From: Microthyrium microscopicum
Lineage: Eukaryota > Ascomycota > Dothideomycetes > Microthyriales > Microthyriaceae
Direction: 5' to 3'
DNA: 56,382 bases
Assembly: GCA_010405405.1 (NCBI GenBank)
Contig: MU004240.1
Location: forward strand, 17,849-74,230
Made by a program: the position numbers and the translations under genes. How positions within the stretch are numbered: the stretch's first letter is position 1; each line of letters opens with the position of its first letter. Shown here piece by piece: positions 1 to 16,600 of the stretch. The notes beneath the pieces were generated by a model. That model was not told the origin of the DNA and did not search any database. It worked only from the letters and a program-made list of their open reading frames with translations.

Positions 1-3000
1 TATACCTAGTTCTAAACTATAATTATTAAGATAAATTATATTATAATAAAAGATATAAATATTAAAGTTAGATATATTAGTATAAAGTTAAAAAGATTTT
101 AAAGTTATAATATAATATTAAGTATTATATACTAATAATTAAGTCTTATTATAAGCTATTTAATTAGATTAATATTTTTATATAACTTAAAATATTATTT
201 AAGAACGTTTTATATTATTTAAAAATAGTTAAGTATATCTTAGTTTATTTATTTAGAGTAAAACCTTAAATCTAGCCTTACTTAAATACTACTAGCTTTA
301 TAACTTATTATTATACCTTTTACCTTTATAATTTAGTTTTATTCTATAGATAATATATAGGTACTTATAATTATTTTCTTTTTTATTATAGATATAATAA
401 TTATAAGGTAAGATTAATAATAAGCTTTAGAGTATATCTTTAAATATTAAGTTACTTATTAAGCTAAAGCAAGCTATTAATATATTAGTAAGAGTAATAG
501 TACTACTAGTTTCTAATATAAGGCTCTAAGTAATTATAATTAGAGTAGATCTATAAAATAGTTTAACTTATAGACTAATATAAACTAGCTAGTATTTAAA
601 TATACAACGTACTATTATTTTATTCTAAAGGAAAGAGATTTTAGAAATTCTTTTTTAACTTTATAATATTAACTTCTAAAAGTATTACTACTTAGTAGTA
701 ATTTAAGACATTCTAATTATAAGCTAGTAAAGAACTTTACTATATTATTAAATAGCTTATATTTATTATATTATTTAAGATATAATCTATAGCTTAGCTT
801 TATTACTACTAGATATAGTTAGCTAAAATAAAAAATATTTAACTAGGATATAATCTACTAATATAGCTTATATACTACTATACTAATTAGGCTTTATAGA
901 TAAAGATAAAATAAGCTAAAAATAAAGATTACCTAATCTAAATTTATAAGTATAGTATAGTTAGTTATAGATTGCTTATTCTATTTATAGTTAAGAAGTA
1001 TATTATTACTTATACTCTAAAAGTACTTATAGAGTTATAGAATCTAGTAATAACTTATAAGTATATAAGCCTACTAGTAAGTAGTAACGTAGTATTAAAA
1101 ATAATAAAAATTTTCTAAGTCTAGTTTTAAAAGATTAAATAAGAATTATTATTTATCTATTTTTAGATAAATAATATATATCTTATAAGAAATTATTATT
1201 AAGGTTATTAGTTAAACTAAATCCTTTTAAATAGCTATATTTTAAATTTCTACTCTTTTAATTACTATCTTATATTATTTAGTCTTCTATAACTTCTATT
1301 TTTTCTTACTAATAATAAAGTAAGTAATTTACTAAGATATAAATTTATTAAAGTCCTTCTTAGCCTTTCTAGTCTTTATAATATTAGGACATAGCTTAGG
1401 TACTAATTACTTATTATTTTTATAAAATAAGTAAGTCTTATAATATCCTTTTATAATATAATTTATATAAGCTTTCTTAAATAAAACGCTTTTATCCTTA
1501 ACTTTTATAATTATATAAATAATATATACTAATATTAGTTTTTTACTATTCTTTATTTAAAATAAACTAAGACTTTAAATTTTAGAGTAATACTAATAAA
1601 AATATTTAATCTAATCTATAGTAAGGTAATATACTATTATAATATATAGTAAAAGTAGTATCTTTAGAATATTTATAAGCTAAGAAGTAGAACATTTATA
1701 CTATTATAGACTTCGTACTAATTAATATTTAAAAAGTACTTAAAGTATTATTAGATTAGTATTATTAGGAATCTATTTTTAAAGTAAGTAAAAGAGTAGT
1801 TATATAACTTAAATATTAGTAGTTTTAGTATAGTTATTAAAAATAGATACTTTTATATTACTAAATATATATTACTTCTCTAAGAATTATAGAACTAGGA
1901 CCTAAAAGTCTACTTTTAGTATTAACTTCTTACTTATAGATAATTTAGAAAATAGTAATAGCTTTTTAATTATAATTTAAGTTAAAGAAGTTATTAAACT
2001 TTTAGGTAATATTATAGTCTTTATATTATTTCGTAACGAAGTTATAGAACCTATATTAGTTATATTATCTTAAGTACTTTAATATATACGTACTTAACTA
2101 TAAGTAGTTTTTTCTATAATAAGTTCTAAGTTACTTACTTAACGTTTTTAACGTATCTTTTTCTACTATTTTACTATTTCTACTTTACTACTAGCTATAT
2201 AGTACTTTTCCTACTAAATCTATAAATTTCTTTTATAAGTGCTATATAAAAGTATTATATTATTATAATAGCAAGTTACTATAGTTACTAGTAATTCTTT
2301 ATAATCTAAAGTTAGTTATACTTCTTCTCTTTTTAAAAGAAGAATAAATCTATATTTAAAACCTCTTTCTATTATAGTAATATTCTCTTTACTACAAACT
2401 AGTATTAATAGATAATTATAATTATAATAGCTTTTATCCTTTTTAACTAATTATTTAATAGAAGTAAAAGCCTAATTTTTATTACTTTATATAAATAACG
2501 TAGTAAGTTAATTTGCTATTTTACTAGTAAGAGTAATTATAGCTAGCTAGGCCTAGTTAGGCTTTAAAGAGTTTATAGTAATTATACTAATATTTCTTAA
2601 TAAGGATAATTTTTATTATAAAATTAGGAATTAATAGAAGGTAGAAATATCTATAATAATTAGACTAGAGTAATTTAATAGCTTATTAAACGTACTTAGT
2701 TTAAATTTATAGACTACTTAATTAAAGTAGCTTATTAAGTAAATTCTAGTAATAAGAATTTATCTAAATTTAGGGTTATTAGGTCTTTAGTAGAGCTTTT
2801 AAGTATTTTTAGTATACTTAAAGTAATTATAATATACTTAGTATTAGAGCTTATAAATATATACTTTAAAGCTATTATTATAAGTTTTAGTAAAAGAAAT
2901 TATATTTTATAGTTATTTAAAGTATTCTTTAAATATAAAAATATAAAGAAAAAGAAGAAGAAGTAGAAAAGTTAATAAATTAAGAGATTAAATAAATTAT

Positions 3001-6000
3001 AACTATAAGCTTTTACTATTAAGCCTAAAATTACTTTATTATAAAAGGTTACTACTTTACTTAATTACTAAAGCTTTAGCCTTTAAGGCTTTAGAGCTTT
3101 AAAGCGCTTAGTTAGTTTAGTTCTTCCTTACTATATATAGTATCTTACAATTATTACTATCTTACCTACTTTATTAGTAAATTACTAACTACTATATTAT
3201 AATAGATATATCCTAAAGAAATAAAGACGTCTAAATATATAGTTAATATCTAATAGTATTCTAAATAACTAGCGCTAATAATATCTAAGCCCTTCTAAAT
3301 TACGTAGTCTTAGTTTTATAAATACTATAACTATTAGCATAAAGAATACTATTTTATTATTAGAATAAGTAATAAGAAGAATAATATACTTATTATAAAG
3401 AATAGAAAATATAGTAGATATTTTATAAGCGTAAAGAATATTACTTTATTAATAAGACGAATAATAAGTAGTATAATATATTTTTTTTAGAAGGTAAGAT
3501 ATATAATAAATATTTCTATAACGTAAAGAGTATTACTTTATTAATAAGACGAATAATAAGAAATATAATACGCTTATTTTAAAAGGCAAGATATCTAATA
3601 GATATTTCTATAACGTAAAGAGTATTATATTATTAGTAAAATAGATAATAAGAAGCATAATACGCTTATTTTAAAGAGTAAGAAACGCTTTATAATTCTT
3701 TCTAAAGCTATATAGAGTTTATATTTTTATAATAATATATTATTATAGTTATTAGCTTACTAAATATACTTATAGTAGTTATTATAGGCTAGTTAGTAGT
3801 TCCTATTAGCTAAGGAAAAAATAGTATAAAAGGTAGTAGTATTTAAATTAGATAAATATTTTAAGGGCGTAAAGAAAATAGTAGAAGTACTAGTAAAGGT
3901 ATAGAATTTAAATATTAGTATAAGAAATAAAAAAGGTAATTTATAAAATAAAAGATAGAAAATATAAAGGTAAAGACTAGTAAGAATTAGAAGTTAATAT
4001 AGTATTAAAAATTAATAAGTTAGGAACTAGATAAGATATAAACTATATAATTAGAACTAAGGTAAATAATTAGCTTAGAAGTAATAATATTATCTAAGAT
4101 CTTAAAAGATTATTATATAACTCTATTTATCTAATTAGATTTAGTAAGATTAATATTAGTATATAGATTTCTTACTATAACCTTCTAAATTCTAGTAACT
4201 ACTACTTCTTAATTCTTATACTAGTATTTATATAATATAAAATATTTATACTTATTTTATATACTATATTCCTATTAGCTATTATATTATAATAAATAAG
4301 CTTACTAAATGAAACTACTATTTTATAGAAATATCTTTAATTATAAATAACTTCTTATCTAATTTACTATTAGTATAATTACGACGTAGAATATCTTTAC
4401 TATAAAAAGACTAGATTACTTTACTAATTCCTTTTATAGATTAATTAAATAGAAATAAACTATCTCTTCTTTTTAGCCTACTATATATCCCTCTAATTTA
4501 CTATATATCTAATTTAGAAATACTTTATACCCTAAAATAAAAGCTTTATTATCTAGACAATTAGTATTATTATATTATATATAAGAAGCTTATTACGATA
4601 TTAATTTATATATTTTTATTAGTAAAATAACGAATTTATAATAAGTACTACTCTTAATTACTAGCTAGCTACTAGCTATATATAAGATTAATTATTAAGT
4701 TAACTATTATTTCTTATATTAATATTAACTATATTTAATTACTAGCTAGCTTATTGCTCCTTCTAGACTACTTACTAAATATTCTATTAATTTCTAAAAG
4801 TTAGTAATAATTATATAAAATATATATCTAGTAGTACTTTTATATAAAGTCTCTTTACTAAATATTTTATTAATATCTTAATACTAGTAGTAATTTTATA
4901 AAATATACTACTAGTAATAAATCTATTAAAAGCCTAATTATTAAATTCTTTATTAGTTATTAAATATTAAAGGTAATAACGCGAAATATAAAAGTAGTAA
5001 TACCTCTTATTAAAAGCTATAATTTATATACTATATTAACCTTTAAATATTAAGAATAATAATATAGAATCTATACCTAGTATTACTTACTATCTAGAAC
5101 TATTATTATAGAGAGTATCTTATCTAACTAATATTAGTAGTAATTATATAAAATCTCTTTTTAAGTAGTACTTCTTAGTAAAAGAGCTATATTAGTTAAA
5201 ATTACTTTTAGTAATTATTTATAATAACTAAATAGTAGAATTAAAGAATATAATTTATAAAGCTTATTCTTTACTCTAGTTAATATATTATTTATCTCTA
5301 TTAAGTTAATAATATCTCTTATAGTTTAATAGTTATAAATTATAGAAATCTTAGCTTTCTTTAGATAAAGATATTTTATAGTATATTTTTACGTATAAAC
5401 TATATATAGTCTTATTACTATCTACTTTATATTATTATATAAAATATAACGCTTTATTAAAGTCTAAAACTATATAATTATATTAGATAATAATATAGAA
5501 ATTTAATATATTTAATAATATTATAATTATAAAGAATAATATTAGAAAGATTTAAGTTTATAAGCTAGTATTATCTTCCTTAGCTATAACTAATAAGTAA
5601 GTAAAGCTTTTAAAGTACTACTATATAGAATCTTATTAGTTATTACTTTTTACTTATATTATTCTTAGTAACTAAACTAAAGCTAAATCTAGAGCTACTA
5701 GATATTAATAGTAGCTAAAGCTAGTAGATATTATCTAACTATAATTATATCTAATAATTATAACTATATACTTCCTTATAAGTTAAGTATAGCTAAAAGA
5801 TTAGCTATATTAAGAAAAAGAACGTAAAATATTAATAATAAAAAGCTAGTATTAATTATTAGAACTAATCTAGGTAGTATAGTACTATAAACCTATTCTC
5901 TATCTTTTAAAGTAAATAGATAAAGAATAACGTCTTTAAAACTATAGTATATACTATTCTATATATAGTACGTATATTAACTATTTTAATATTTAAGAAA

Positions 6001-9000
6001 GTTAATATACTTTATTATTACTAGCTAGTTAATTTAGAACTAAGAATAAGAAACTACTACTAAGTAATAAAATAAGTATTAAATATATTTTTAATTAGCT
6101 ATATAGTATTTCTTACGACTATATAAAACTATAGCTTTAATAAAGATATTAATAATCTTAGTACTAGACTACTAAAAAATTTAAGAAAATAAGTTTATTA
6201 TTAGGTATAGAATACTAAACTTTCTAATTATATATATATAAAATAGGTTACTACTTCTTATAAGAAAACTATTTAGATAGAGAAAAACTACTTAGAGTTA
6301 CTATAAGCCTAAGTCCTAACTAAAGATTAATAAAATAATTTGTAATTAGAAGAATATATACTTACATTTACAATTTAGACTAAGACTTAGAAAATATAAT
6401 AAGTTAAAGAGTAGTAGAAATTAATTTAAGTATACTAGTTATTATTTAATCTCTAGTAAACTAACTATCTACTTAGATTTTATATTATTACTTATTACTA
6501 AGTAGGGAGTAAGCTATTATCCTTTAATCTAAGCGTAATATAAATAGCTATTATAGTAGAGAGCTAAAAAAGTAAGCTAATCTAACTAAAAGAACGTTAC
6601 GCGTTAATATTAGCTTAATATTATATACGTATAAGTATCTTTTAATACTTTCTCTCCTAACCTAATATAAAAATAGTATAATAATATAATATAAGTACTA
6701 TAAGAATAAAACTATATTAATTAAAATTAGCTTTAATTTAAGACTTAAACTATATTACGTAGAGAGAGAAGTTCTACTTATAGAACTACTAAATACTCTA
6801 AATAATAAGAGGCGCGTAGAAGTAAACCTAAAAGCAAAGGCTAAGTATAGTACTAACAATAGACGTAGTTTAAATTATAGGTTAATTATTAGAAATATAA
6901 TACTTAAAGTTATTATTATAATTTAGAGTTATATTAAGATTTAAAGGTTAAAAGGTTCTTAGTAAGTTTTACGCTATTACTTAAGTAGTATAATTGAATA
7001 ATAATTATAAACTAATAATATTAATAGCTTCTCTTCTAAAATTATAAAGACTAAAGACTAATTTATTAAGTAGTTTAAGTAGTTAGAAAAATATAAATAC
7101 GCCTAAGTATATATCTATAAAGCTAAATAGAAGTATAAGTTATTAAAATATAATTATAAAATAAAACTTATAGCTTTCTTGTTACTAAGCTAATAAATAG
7201 CTAAAAACTAAAATAGAATTACTTCTCCTAATATAAGTAGTAGAAGGAAGTACTAGGTAATAGTAAATTATAAAAGATAAGAGATTCTTACTTTAAAGAT
7301 TAGTAAATAAGAGTCTATATTAATAATACTAAATAAATAAGGTTAGTTCTTAAATAAATATAATATAGTAAAACTTATAATCTTTTAATATAAAGCTAAA
7401 TATGAGATACTATTATAGTATATAATAAGTAGTATAAGTAATTAAAATAAATAAAAATAAAGAAGTCCTTACTCTTAAAGAGAGTAAGGAACTTTAATAG
7501 AGAGTTAAAGAGTAGTATAAAGAAGTAATAAAAATATAGATAAGTAGAAGGGTTTTATAAATAATAACTTAATTAAATAGCTATCTACTTAATAAAGAAT
7601 AAGTAAAAATAATTAGTATAGCTATAGATTATAATATAACCTAAGCTAAAGTAGTAAATAACTATATAACTATTATTATATAACGTAATAGTCTTTACTA
7701 ACGTAATATTCTAAAGAAACCTTATAATTAATATACTATAAATAATAACAATATCTATAAAAATAGTTATTTTTCTATAGTAATAGTAGTAAGTATAAGT
7801 ATTAGTAATATTAAAAGAGTTTATAAAAACTAGGAACTTATAGTATTAATAAAAGGATATAAACTAAAATGGCTAAAAGTAATAATAATTAGTAATTACG
7901 ACTAAAGTATTAATATTAGCTATTATAATAACTAAATATATAGAAAAAGGTAAAGAAATTATAGTTCTAATAGATAATAATCTTTATAAGAAGAAGTTAC
8001 TTTCTACTAATATAAAGTAAAGTATAATAAGAGTAAGAGTTTTAAAAAAGGTAAGATAATAAATATAAGTATCTAATATAAGTAATAACTTAATAAATAT
8101 TAAGAAACTTACTTATCTAATTTTATAATTTAATATTAATATATAGTAAATACGTAGAGCCTATCTAGTAGTCTCTTAGTTAATAGTAATAAGTAGCTAG
8201 TAATAAATAAACTAAATTAGTATTAGAAGTACTATTTTTATAATAAAAAGACTTAGCTAAAGTCTAATAAATAAAAATAGTAATATTAATATTATAAGAG
8301 ATACGTAGTAGATATAATAATAGCTCTTTTAAAGCTAAACTATTAAGAGTAGAGGCTATATAATTAAAGCTAAGAATACTAAGTTAATTTTCTTAAGATA
8401 TATTAAAAGATATTAACTAATAGAAAATATATATTTAATTAATTAGTATTTATAGCCCCTTTCTTTAACTTTATTTTATTAAATTTATATTAACTTTATT
8501 AAATCTTTATATTAGTACTTTAATTATATTATATTCCTTAACTTTAAGTATATAATAACTTTCCTAACTATAATAAAGTATAGCTACTTTACCTTCTAAA
8601 TTAATTTATATATAGTATTAAATACCTATAGTTATAGTTAAATAATTATAATAAGAATAAGAACTAAGTTTATATAATTATAATAGTTTTATTTATTATA
8701 ATTATATAAGATATAAAGTCTTATAATTAAAGCTACTCTAAAACTTATAGCTATTTAGAAAAAGTTAGACTAAGCTTATAGAGCTAAGTTAAATTTTACC
8801 TTACGAAGATAAAGCGTATTAAAACGTATTTTATAATATTAAGCTATACTAGATATTTATAATTATTTAGTAGAGTCTTATAAACCTATAGAGCTAAATT
8901 AAATTATTAATTATAAAGAATAAAATACGCTTAAGTAGTTACTATTATTATATATAAAGTACGTTAAAATGCTACTCTCTACTATATTATATTTATTACT

Positions 9001-12000
9001 ACTTAAGTTAATATACTAGCTAAACTTCTACTAATAAGTAAAATTGCTATAAACTCTTTATATTCCTTTAATAATCTTCCTAATACCTTCTTCTTTCTAA
9101 TTAGTATATTTATAAGTCTAACTATACTATAATTACTCTTTAGTAGCTTTACTATATAGTATTATAAATACTAGAACCTAAGTTTTTTAAAAATATTTCT
9201 TACCTTTAAAATATATACTTAATATATATAACTCCTAAGTTAGTAATACTTATAAGTATTATTACTAGTTAGAGTCTTACTAGTATTTATTTCTTCTATA
9301 CAACTAATATAAATTACCTTACGTTTTTAATTAGGCGATATAGCCTCCTACTAGTTAATAGTTACTAACTAGAAATAATCTAATACGAGAGAGTAACTTA
9401 AAATATTACTACTCTTATAAAAATACTAAGGAATTTTCTTAACTAAACTATAAGCTTTAATAATAACTATAGCCTTTAAGTTAAAAAACCTAACTAAGCC
9501 TAAAGAAGAGGCTTTTATAATAGTAGCTACTACGCAAGCTATAAATAAAGCTTTTATAGCTTTAACTTCTTTATTAAAGTCTATATAAGTAATACTATTA
9601 TAAGTACTAATAAAAGAAATTAAGGCAATAGGAAATAATAGGTTAAAAAGAGATAATATAATAATATGAATAATAAAAAAGTTTATAACGTAAGAAAAAA
9701 CTTTATTAAAATATAGCATACTAACTAACTAAGAAGAAAAAGAAGAAAGAAAAAAAAAGCTTTAAAGTATCTTAATAAAAGGAGTAGTAAAGCTCTCTTA
9801 AGAGTAAAAAAGAGAAAGAGACTAAGAAAGTATAAATAAATTATAACTATTATTATTATTATAATTATTATTATAAATTAATGTATTATTTCTATTCTTA
9901 TCCTATATATATAAATCCTTTTTTTCTATAGTAAAAGGAACTTTTTTAAAAGTAAGTAAATCTTCTTCTTATAAGGTAAGTAAATTACTATTAAAATTAA
10001 TAGGTAACGCTAAGAACTTTCGCCTAGAAGAATATAAGAAAATAAGCAAAGTAAGGTATCTATGCTTATCTAAGAGCTTAGGCTTAGATAATAATAATTA
10101 TTAAATTATACCTAGAAGCGTAACTACGTAAAAAAACTATTATAATAGTAGTAGTAATAGTAGAGAAAAGAAGAAAAGAGTAAGTAGATTTAAGAATAGC
10201 AAGTCTTAAACTATTACTTATTTTTCTTAATTATTATTACTATAATATTATTAATATTATTATTTATGATTTAAAAGTAAAGAAATATACTTATTAGTAT
10301 TAGAAAGAACGTCTAAGAAGTTTATGCGCTTATTATAATATAAATATATCTCTTATTAATAAACTATTCTAAATTCTTTAATAACTACTATATAGGCTTT
10401 TAGGCTATATATCTTTTTTTTACTCTTAAAATTATATTTAAATAAGTTAGTATAAATATATAGTATATTATAGCGTACTAAATATACTAAAAGCTAGTAA
10501 TATTAAGGTATCTTTAAAAGTCTAATAGAAAACTAATATTTATAAAAAGTATATAAAGCTAATATATATATTATTAAAGAGCTTTAAAATATAAGGCAAG
10601 AGAAGGTTTTATTATAATAATACTTCTATCTAATCTATACTCTTATAGAAATGAAGCCTAGTTAGTTTAGGCTATTATTCTCTATTAAAGCTATCTTTAA
10701 GAATAATATTTTATTATTTTTTTCTAAAGTATAAAGTTCTAATAAATTATATAAAGTTCTATAAAGATATTAGTTAATTATATACTAGAATATTTTTATA
10801 AGAGCTTATTTACTATAAGAGTATTAATAATATAAGATAGTAAATATTATAAAGTAGCCTAATTATAATAGCCTTATAATAGAATAAATTTCTTAAAAAT
10901 ATAAAAAGTCTATAGGTCTATTTTTTAAGTACTAGAAGTATTATAAAAATCTAGAGTACTTACTATTAATCTTAGAATTAGATATTATAAAACGAGATTA
11001 ACTTACTAAAAGCTATAATAATACTACTACTATAAGGCGTAAAATAAATAGCTACTATATAGTCTATTTCTAAGCCTTAAAATAAGAAAAGTCTAATCTA
11101 ATCTAATAGTATATAATATAAATTTTAGAAAATAGTCTCTACTATATAAACTAAAGTTATTTAAATTTAGTAACTAAAATCTTACGCTATAAGACTAGAA
11201 TTAAACCTATAAGATTAGTAACTATATTATTACTTATTTATAAGTAAGTTAATAAGATTTATATAGTATTATCTATTAAATATTAACTACTTATTAGCTA
11301 CTTATAAGCCTATAAAGATAAGCTATAATAGGCTTAGAATAGGTAGTATTTAAGATAATAGTCTACTTAAGGCTTATTAAATAAATATAAATTAACTTAA
11401 AGAACTCTCTTAGTATAAGGCTTAATAAATAAATAAGAGATATTAGACTAAATACGTATAAATAAGAACCTAATTTTCTAGGCTACTAAGCTACTAAGAA
11501 GTAGTAAATATAATTTTAAATTTAGCGCTATAAATTTAAAGGTAGTAACTAGAGATTTAATATTAGTACTATAAAGATAATAATTAAGCTTAAAGAAGTA
11601 TAAGAATTAGTCTAAGAGTTAAACTTAAAAATAGACCTAAATAGCCTTATACGCGCACTAATTAGAAATTACTAAGTAAGTAAAGAAACTTAAAACTACG
11701 TATAGAAAGACGTATAAGTAATATAGTATATAACGTTAATATTAACGTTAAACTTACTAAATATCTCTATAAGGTAAAGCTTTATAAAGCTTAAATATAA
11801 AGTAAAGGTATAATAAAGAGATATAGAGGATTTAGAGTAGTAAATATAGTTAAATACCTATTAAGCTCTAGTCTTAACTAGTTTAAATAGGCACTATAAT
11901 AGGCTATATTTACTTCTTACCTTTTAGCTTACTAACTTCCTTTCTATAAGTACTAATATTAATAATATTACTATATAATAATTAATTCTTCCTACGTACT

Positions 12001-15000
12001 ATAAGAATTAAGTTAAGCTAGTAGTAACTACGCTTAGCTTATTATCTTAAGTCGTTACTTTATATAGAAATCTAATCTTTACTTAAACGTAGTAAAATAT
12101 AATATTAAAAGTAATATACTATAATAAATAGAAGGCTATTAATATTATAGTAAGACCTTTTAAAAAAGAAGTAAATATATTTTTTTATATACTTTAAACG
12201 CTATAGAGTAATAGCGTTATACTAAGGAATAGCTATACTAGCAAATAGTATATTAACTAAAAGCTTTAATAAGAAAAGTATATAATATAATTTATTATAT
12301 AATTATACTTTTACTAAAAATATAGTAAAAGTTATTAGTATATATAGCTTCTATTAATAGTATAATAATAAAATATAGTCTTATTATTAGTAAGCCTATA
12401 GCTATATACTACCTTATCTAACTTTACTAAAAATAATATACTTAGATAGTAAAAGTTTAGTATTATTATAATATATTTAAATTTATAAAATTATCTAATT
12501 TAATCTTAAATAATCTTAATTAATATTAACTAATTAAAGAATAATATTTTACTAATATTAAATATAAAGTAGGTAGCTTACTAAGAATACAAAACTCTAT
12601 ATACTAGTATTAAAAAATATACTAAGCTAAAGTAATAATTAGTTAGAAAAGGTAATATTATGCCTTTCTTTTTCTATAAGAATTAATAAATACCTAATAC
12701 GCGTTTTCTAAATATAGCTTAACTTAATAGTTCTTTATTAAACTCTCTTCTCTACTTATTTAATACTAATAATACTTAGTAACTAGATAGCTCTTTTATA
12801 ACTAGGTAATATACTTAAAATATTTCTTACTTATCTATTAGCTCTAGCTTAAATTAAGCTAAGAAGTAACTCTATAAGAGTATTATAATATATAGTTCTA
12901 CTAGTAAGTAAAGATATAGAATTACTTAGCTTAGAATCCTTAAGAATTATAGTATTAACTATAATTTATAATATATAGTAATAAGAAAGCTTAGAAGCTA
13001 AAGAAGAGGCTAATAGTTCTAAAGCTAAACTAGATATTAATATAATACTAGATATACTTATTACTTAAAATAGTAAGCTATTCTAGTAATGCTATTTTTT
13101 ATTCTATTTATACGCTATAGCTTTAAAATAAGCCTTAATATTAGTATAGTTAGCTTTTTACTACTATCTAATAGCTTTATTAGTATTCTTAACTAAGTTA
13201 ATCTTAATTACTTATTAATTAGTAGATTAAGATACGTTCTAGCCTCTTATTATTTCTTTTTATTTTCTACGTTCCTACCTCTATTATTTAAGTTTAGTAA
13301 ACCTTATAAGTATTAGAATAGCTAATGCCTTAAGCTTTTTAAGTAAGTCTATACTATAGTTATTATATTTATTCTAGTTATAAAAAAGAGTTACTTAATC
13401 CTTTAACTAATCTTATTCTATTAAGGATAGTAAATTACTAAGCTTAGTAGTACTAGAGAAAATATAAACTAACTACTATTAAGTATAATAGCTTAGTACT
13501 ATAAAAGATAATATACTATATTTAGATATAATAAAAGGTAAATATAATTTTTATACCTAGTTTTACGCTTAAGTTATAATCTCTTCTAAAGCAAACTAGC
13601 TATAACTATTAAGAATTAGAGATTTTAGTTTAGCTAATTTATTTTTATAAGAAGTAATCTCTAAAAGTAATAGGGCTAAATTATATCTATTATAATAAAG
13701 TAGTAAATCTTAAGCTAGTAAAGATAGTATTTAATCTTTACTAAGAAACTTCTAAATTATAGCGTAAATATAATTAGCGTTTACTAAATTATAGAACTCT
13801 TAGAAAGTTTTCGTTTATTACTTAGTCTTAGGTTTAAAAAAGAACTCTATCTTCTTTAACTTCTTTTATTTTCTTACTATATTCTAAATTAAAGGTCTAG
13901 CCTAAAATAAACTAGCTATAAGAAATTCTAGTTTAGTAGATTCTTATTCTATATTAGTAAAGCTATTTTTATTAATATCTAATATATTACCTAGTATTTA
14001 TACTTATAATAAAAGATATAATAAAGCTTACTAGGAAAGAGCCTATTAAGACTAATATTATTATTATATAGCGTAATATAATAAAAATATATAATGCGTA
14101 GTAATTTTCTACTAGCGCATTATAGCTATACTAGGCTTAGGTATATCCTAAATAGGTTATTCTTTTATATATTTATTATATAAATAATATAAGAGCTAAA
14201 TTTTAACTATACTATAGTTATCTTTACTTTACGTACTATAACTAGTACGTTACTAAAAATCTAGTATATTATAACTAATTAGTATTTTCTAAATAATAAT
14301 AAGTATAATACTAGAAATATAGTAGCTAAGCCTAAGATAAGTAGTTACTATTATAATTTAAATTTTAAAATTAAGTTTATAGAAAGTAGTATAGTAATAA
14401 TTTTAATTATACTTAGATAACTAAAATATATACTCCTTAATAATCTTATTAATATAAAATACTCTAATCTTTAGATTATATAAGTACTTCTTAAAGTAAT
14501 TATTAAGAAAATAAAAAGTAAATATAACTAGTAAATAATAAAAGTATATAAGTACAATTTAGATACTAAAAATACTATTAATAAAGATAATTATCTTTAG
14601 TATCTTAGATAGACTTCTAACTTTAATCTTATAGTTAGAACGTTTACGTATATACTTATACTTAAGTTTAAAATATTAACTAGAACTATTAATATTAATA
14701 TCTTCTTTATCTAAATATTTATTATTAATATTATCTTTATCCTCTATAAAATAAAAATTAAATCTAAGACTTACTATATCTATATTAATACTATACTTAT
14801 TATTAGACTATATATCTTAGCGTTAAATATCTTCTTAGCTAGTAGTTACTTTATAATAATTCTTATTTACTAAGGTAATAGTTCTATATACTTATTAAAA
14901 CATATACTATAGAATATTATAAAGATTATTAAAAAAAGTAAGCTTACCTTTCTTAATAAAGCGTATAATAATAGATAAATCTAGATAATTAATACTTATT

Positions 15001-16600
15001 CTTAATAAAGTAGTTTACTACTAATATTAACCTAATTATTAAAAGCTACTAAGCTAAAGAACTATTTCTTACGCTAGTTAACTTAATATATTAATATATT
15101 TAAACTAGATAATATTCTATAGTAGTATTACTCTAAGCTTACTAATTATAATAAACTTTATTTAAAAGTTATACTACTAATAAATAAGGTAATACTTATT
15201 AATAATAATATATCTAATTCTTTACTAAAACTCTATATCTTTTAAAAGTTTTTAAAAGTCTAAAGATAATACTAGCTTTAGTAATAAAAGAATATAACTA
15301 AAGTCTCCTTTCCTTATTCTATAAGTAAGATATTAAATCTTTTTTTTAGAATTCCTTATTAGTAGATAAAGAGTATATCCTTCTATATTCTTAATACTAT
15401 TATACTAGTTTTCTTTAAATCTATTAAGAGGAATAATCTAAAGTATAATTTTACTAATTAGAGCATTATAAATATATAAGATTAGGCTTTTACTAAACTT
15501 AGTTTTAGCTATTAAAAGTATATTTCTACTACTATAGATTAATATATAAAGAGCTTAAATCTAAGCTTCTTTTAGCTTAATATCTAGATAGAATTATTTT
15601 AAAGCACTTCTTAATATACTAAACTATTTCTTTAAATAACTTTTACTCTAGGTTAAGATATTAATTATCTTCTAGATAGTTTCTAATTTTATTCTAGGTA
15701 TTCTCTTAGTACGTTTATTAAGTTCTTTTAGCTCTATCTTATTTAAGTTATATAGTAATAGAGAATACTATATCTCTTAGCTTTTATAATAATTAAGAAA
15801 ACGTTCCTTATTATTAGTTTACCTATTTACTAACTTTTTTTAAAATCTTTAAAGAATTTTTAGTATTCTTTTTATCTTTATAAATAGTATTACTAACTTA
15901 GTTAAAATAGTTTAGACCTAAAATATATAATAAGTATAATAGTTTAGTAGTAAAGCATGAATAAAGTAATAAAATATCTTAATAGATTTTTTAATATTTT
16001 AATAGATTTTCTAATATCTTTATAGATCTTCTAATATTATCTAAATTTTATAAAAAGTAATAACTTTATTAAGCTTATTAAAAATTTTATTAATATTTTA
16101 TAGACCTTAATTAATATATAGTACTAAAAGACTCTTAATATCTATTAACTATAACTATTTAATAGTTTATATATATATCCTATAATAAGGAAATAATTAA
16201 CTAAGTAAGTAATAATATAGTAGTTAGTAAAATAAAAAGGAAGAATATACTACTATTAATAATAATAATTTAAAAATAATATACTAAATTAAAATATATA
16301 TTAGTTTTAAATATATATATATATATAAAATTATATATACTATAGTAGTTATTTAGTAATTAATAGTTAAAGGTACACTTACTAAAATATAAATAGTATA
16401 TTATTTTTAAATATATAGAGAAGAATATTTTAATATTATAGTTTTACGTTAATTCTAAATAAAAATATATTTATTAAAAAGCTAATTTCTAACTATAAAG
16501 ATTAAATAGTACCAAATTTAAGCTATAGGGCTATAATTATAATAGTATTAAGTTATTTATAAAAATAGCAAAATTATAAAGTAGATTACTATAAAATTTT
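1..16600. repeat. RIP-like AT-rich block, gene-free
   Basis: The block is dominated by A and T, and TpA is by far the commonest step. CpA and its complement TpG are almost absent: I see only a handful in the first 3 kb, for example near 605, 968, 2239 and 2393. C followed by T, C or G still occurs. This is the pattern expected from repeat-induced point mutation, which converts CpA to TpA in duplicated DNA. Stops are frequent in all frames and I recognise no protein. The block ends sharply near 16600, where balanced sequence with CA and TG resumes. It is probably an array of old, heavily mutated transposons; the original families cannot be recognised by eye. Confidence 0.85.
3337..3680. repeat. 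92-bp tandem repeat, about 3.7 copies
   Basis: The motif (g/a)c(a/g)taaagaatatta starts at 3337, 3429, 3521 and 3613, exactly 92 bp apart each time. The rest of each unit also aligns, including the blocks aataataag and aatacgcttatttta. The last copy fades after about 68 bp. Copies differ mostly by transitions, so the array appears older than or contemporary with RIP. The period is not a multiple of three, which argues against a protein repeat. Confidence 0.7.
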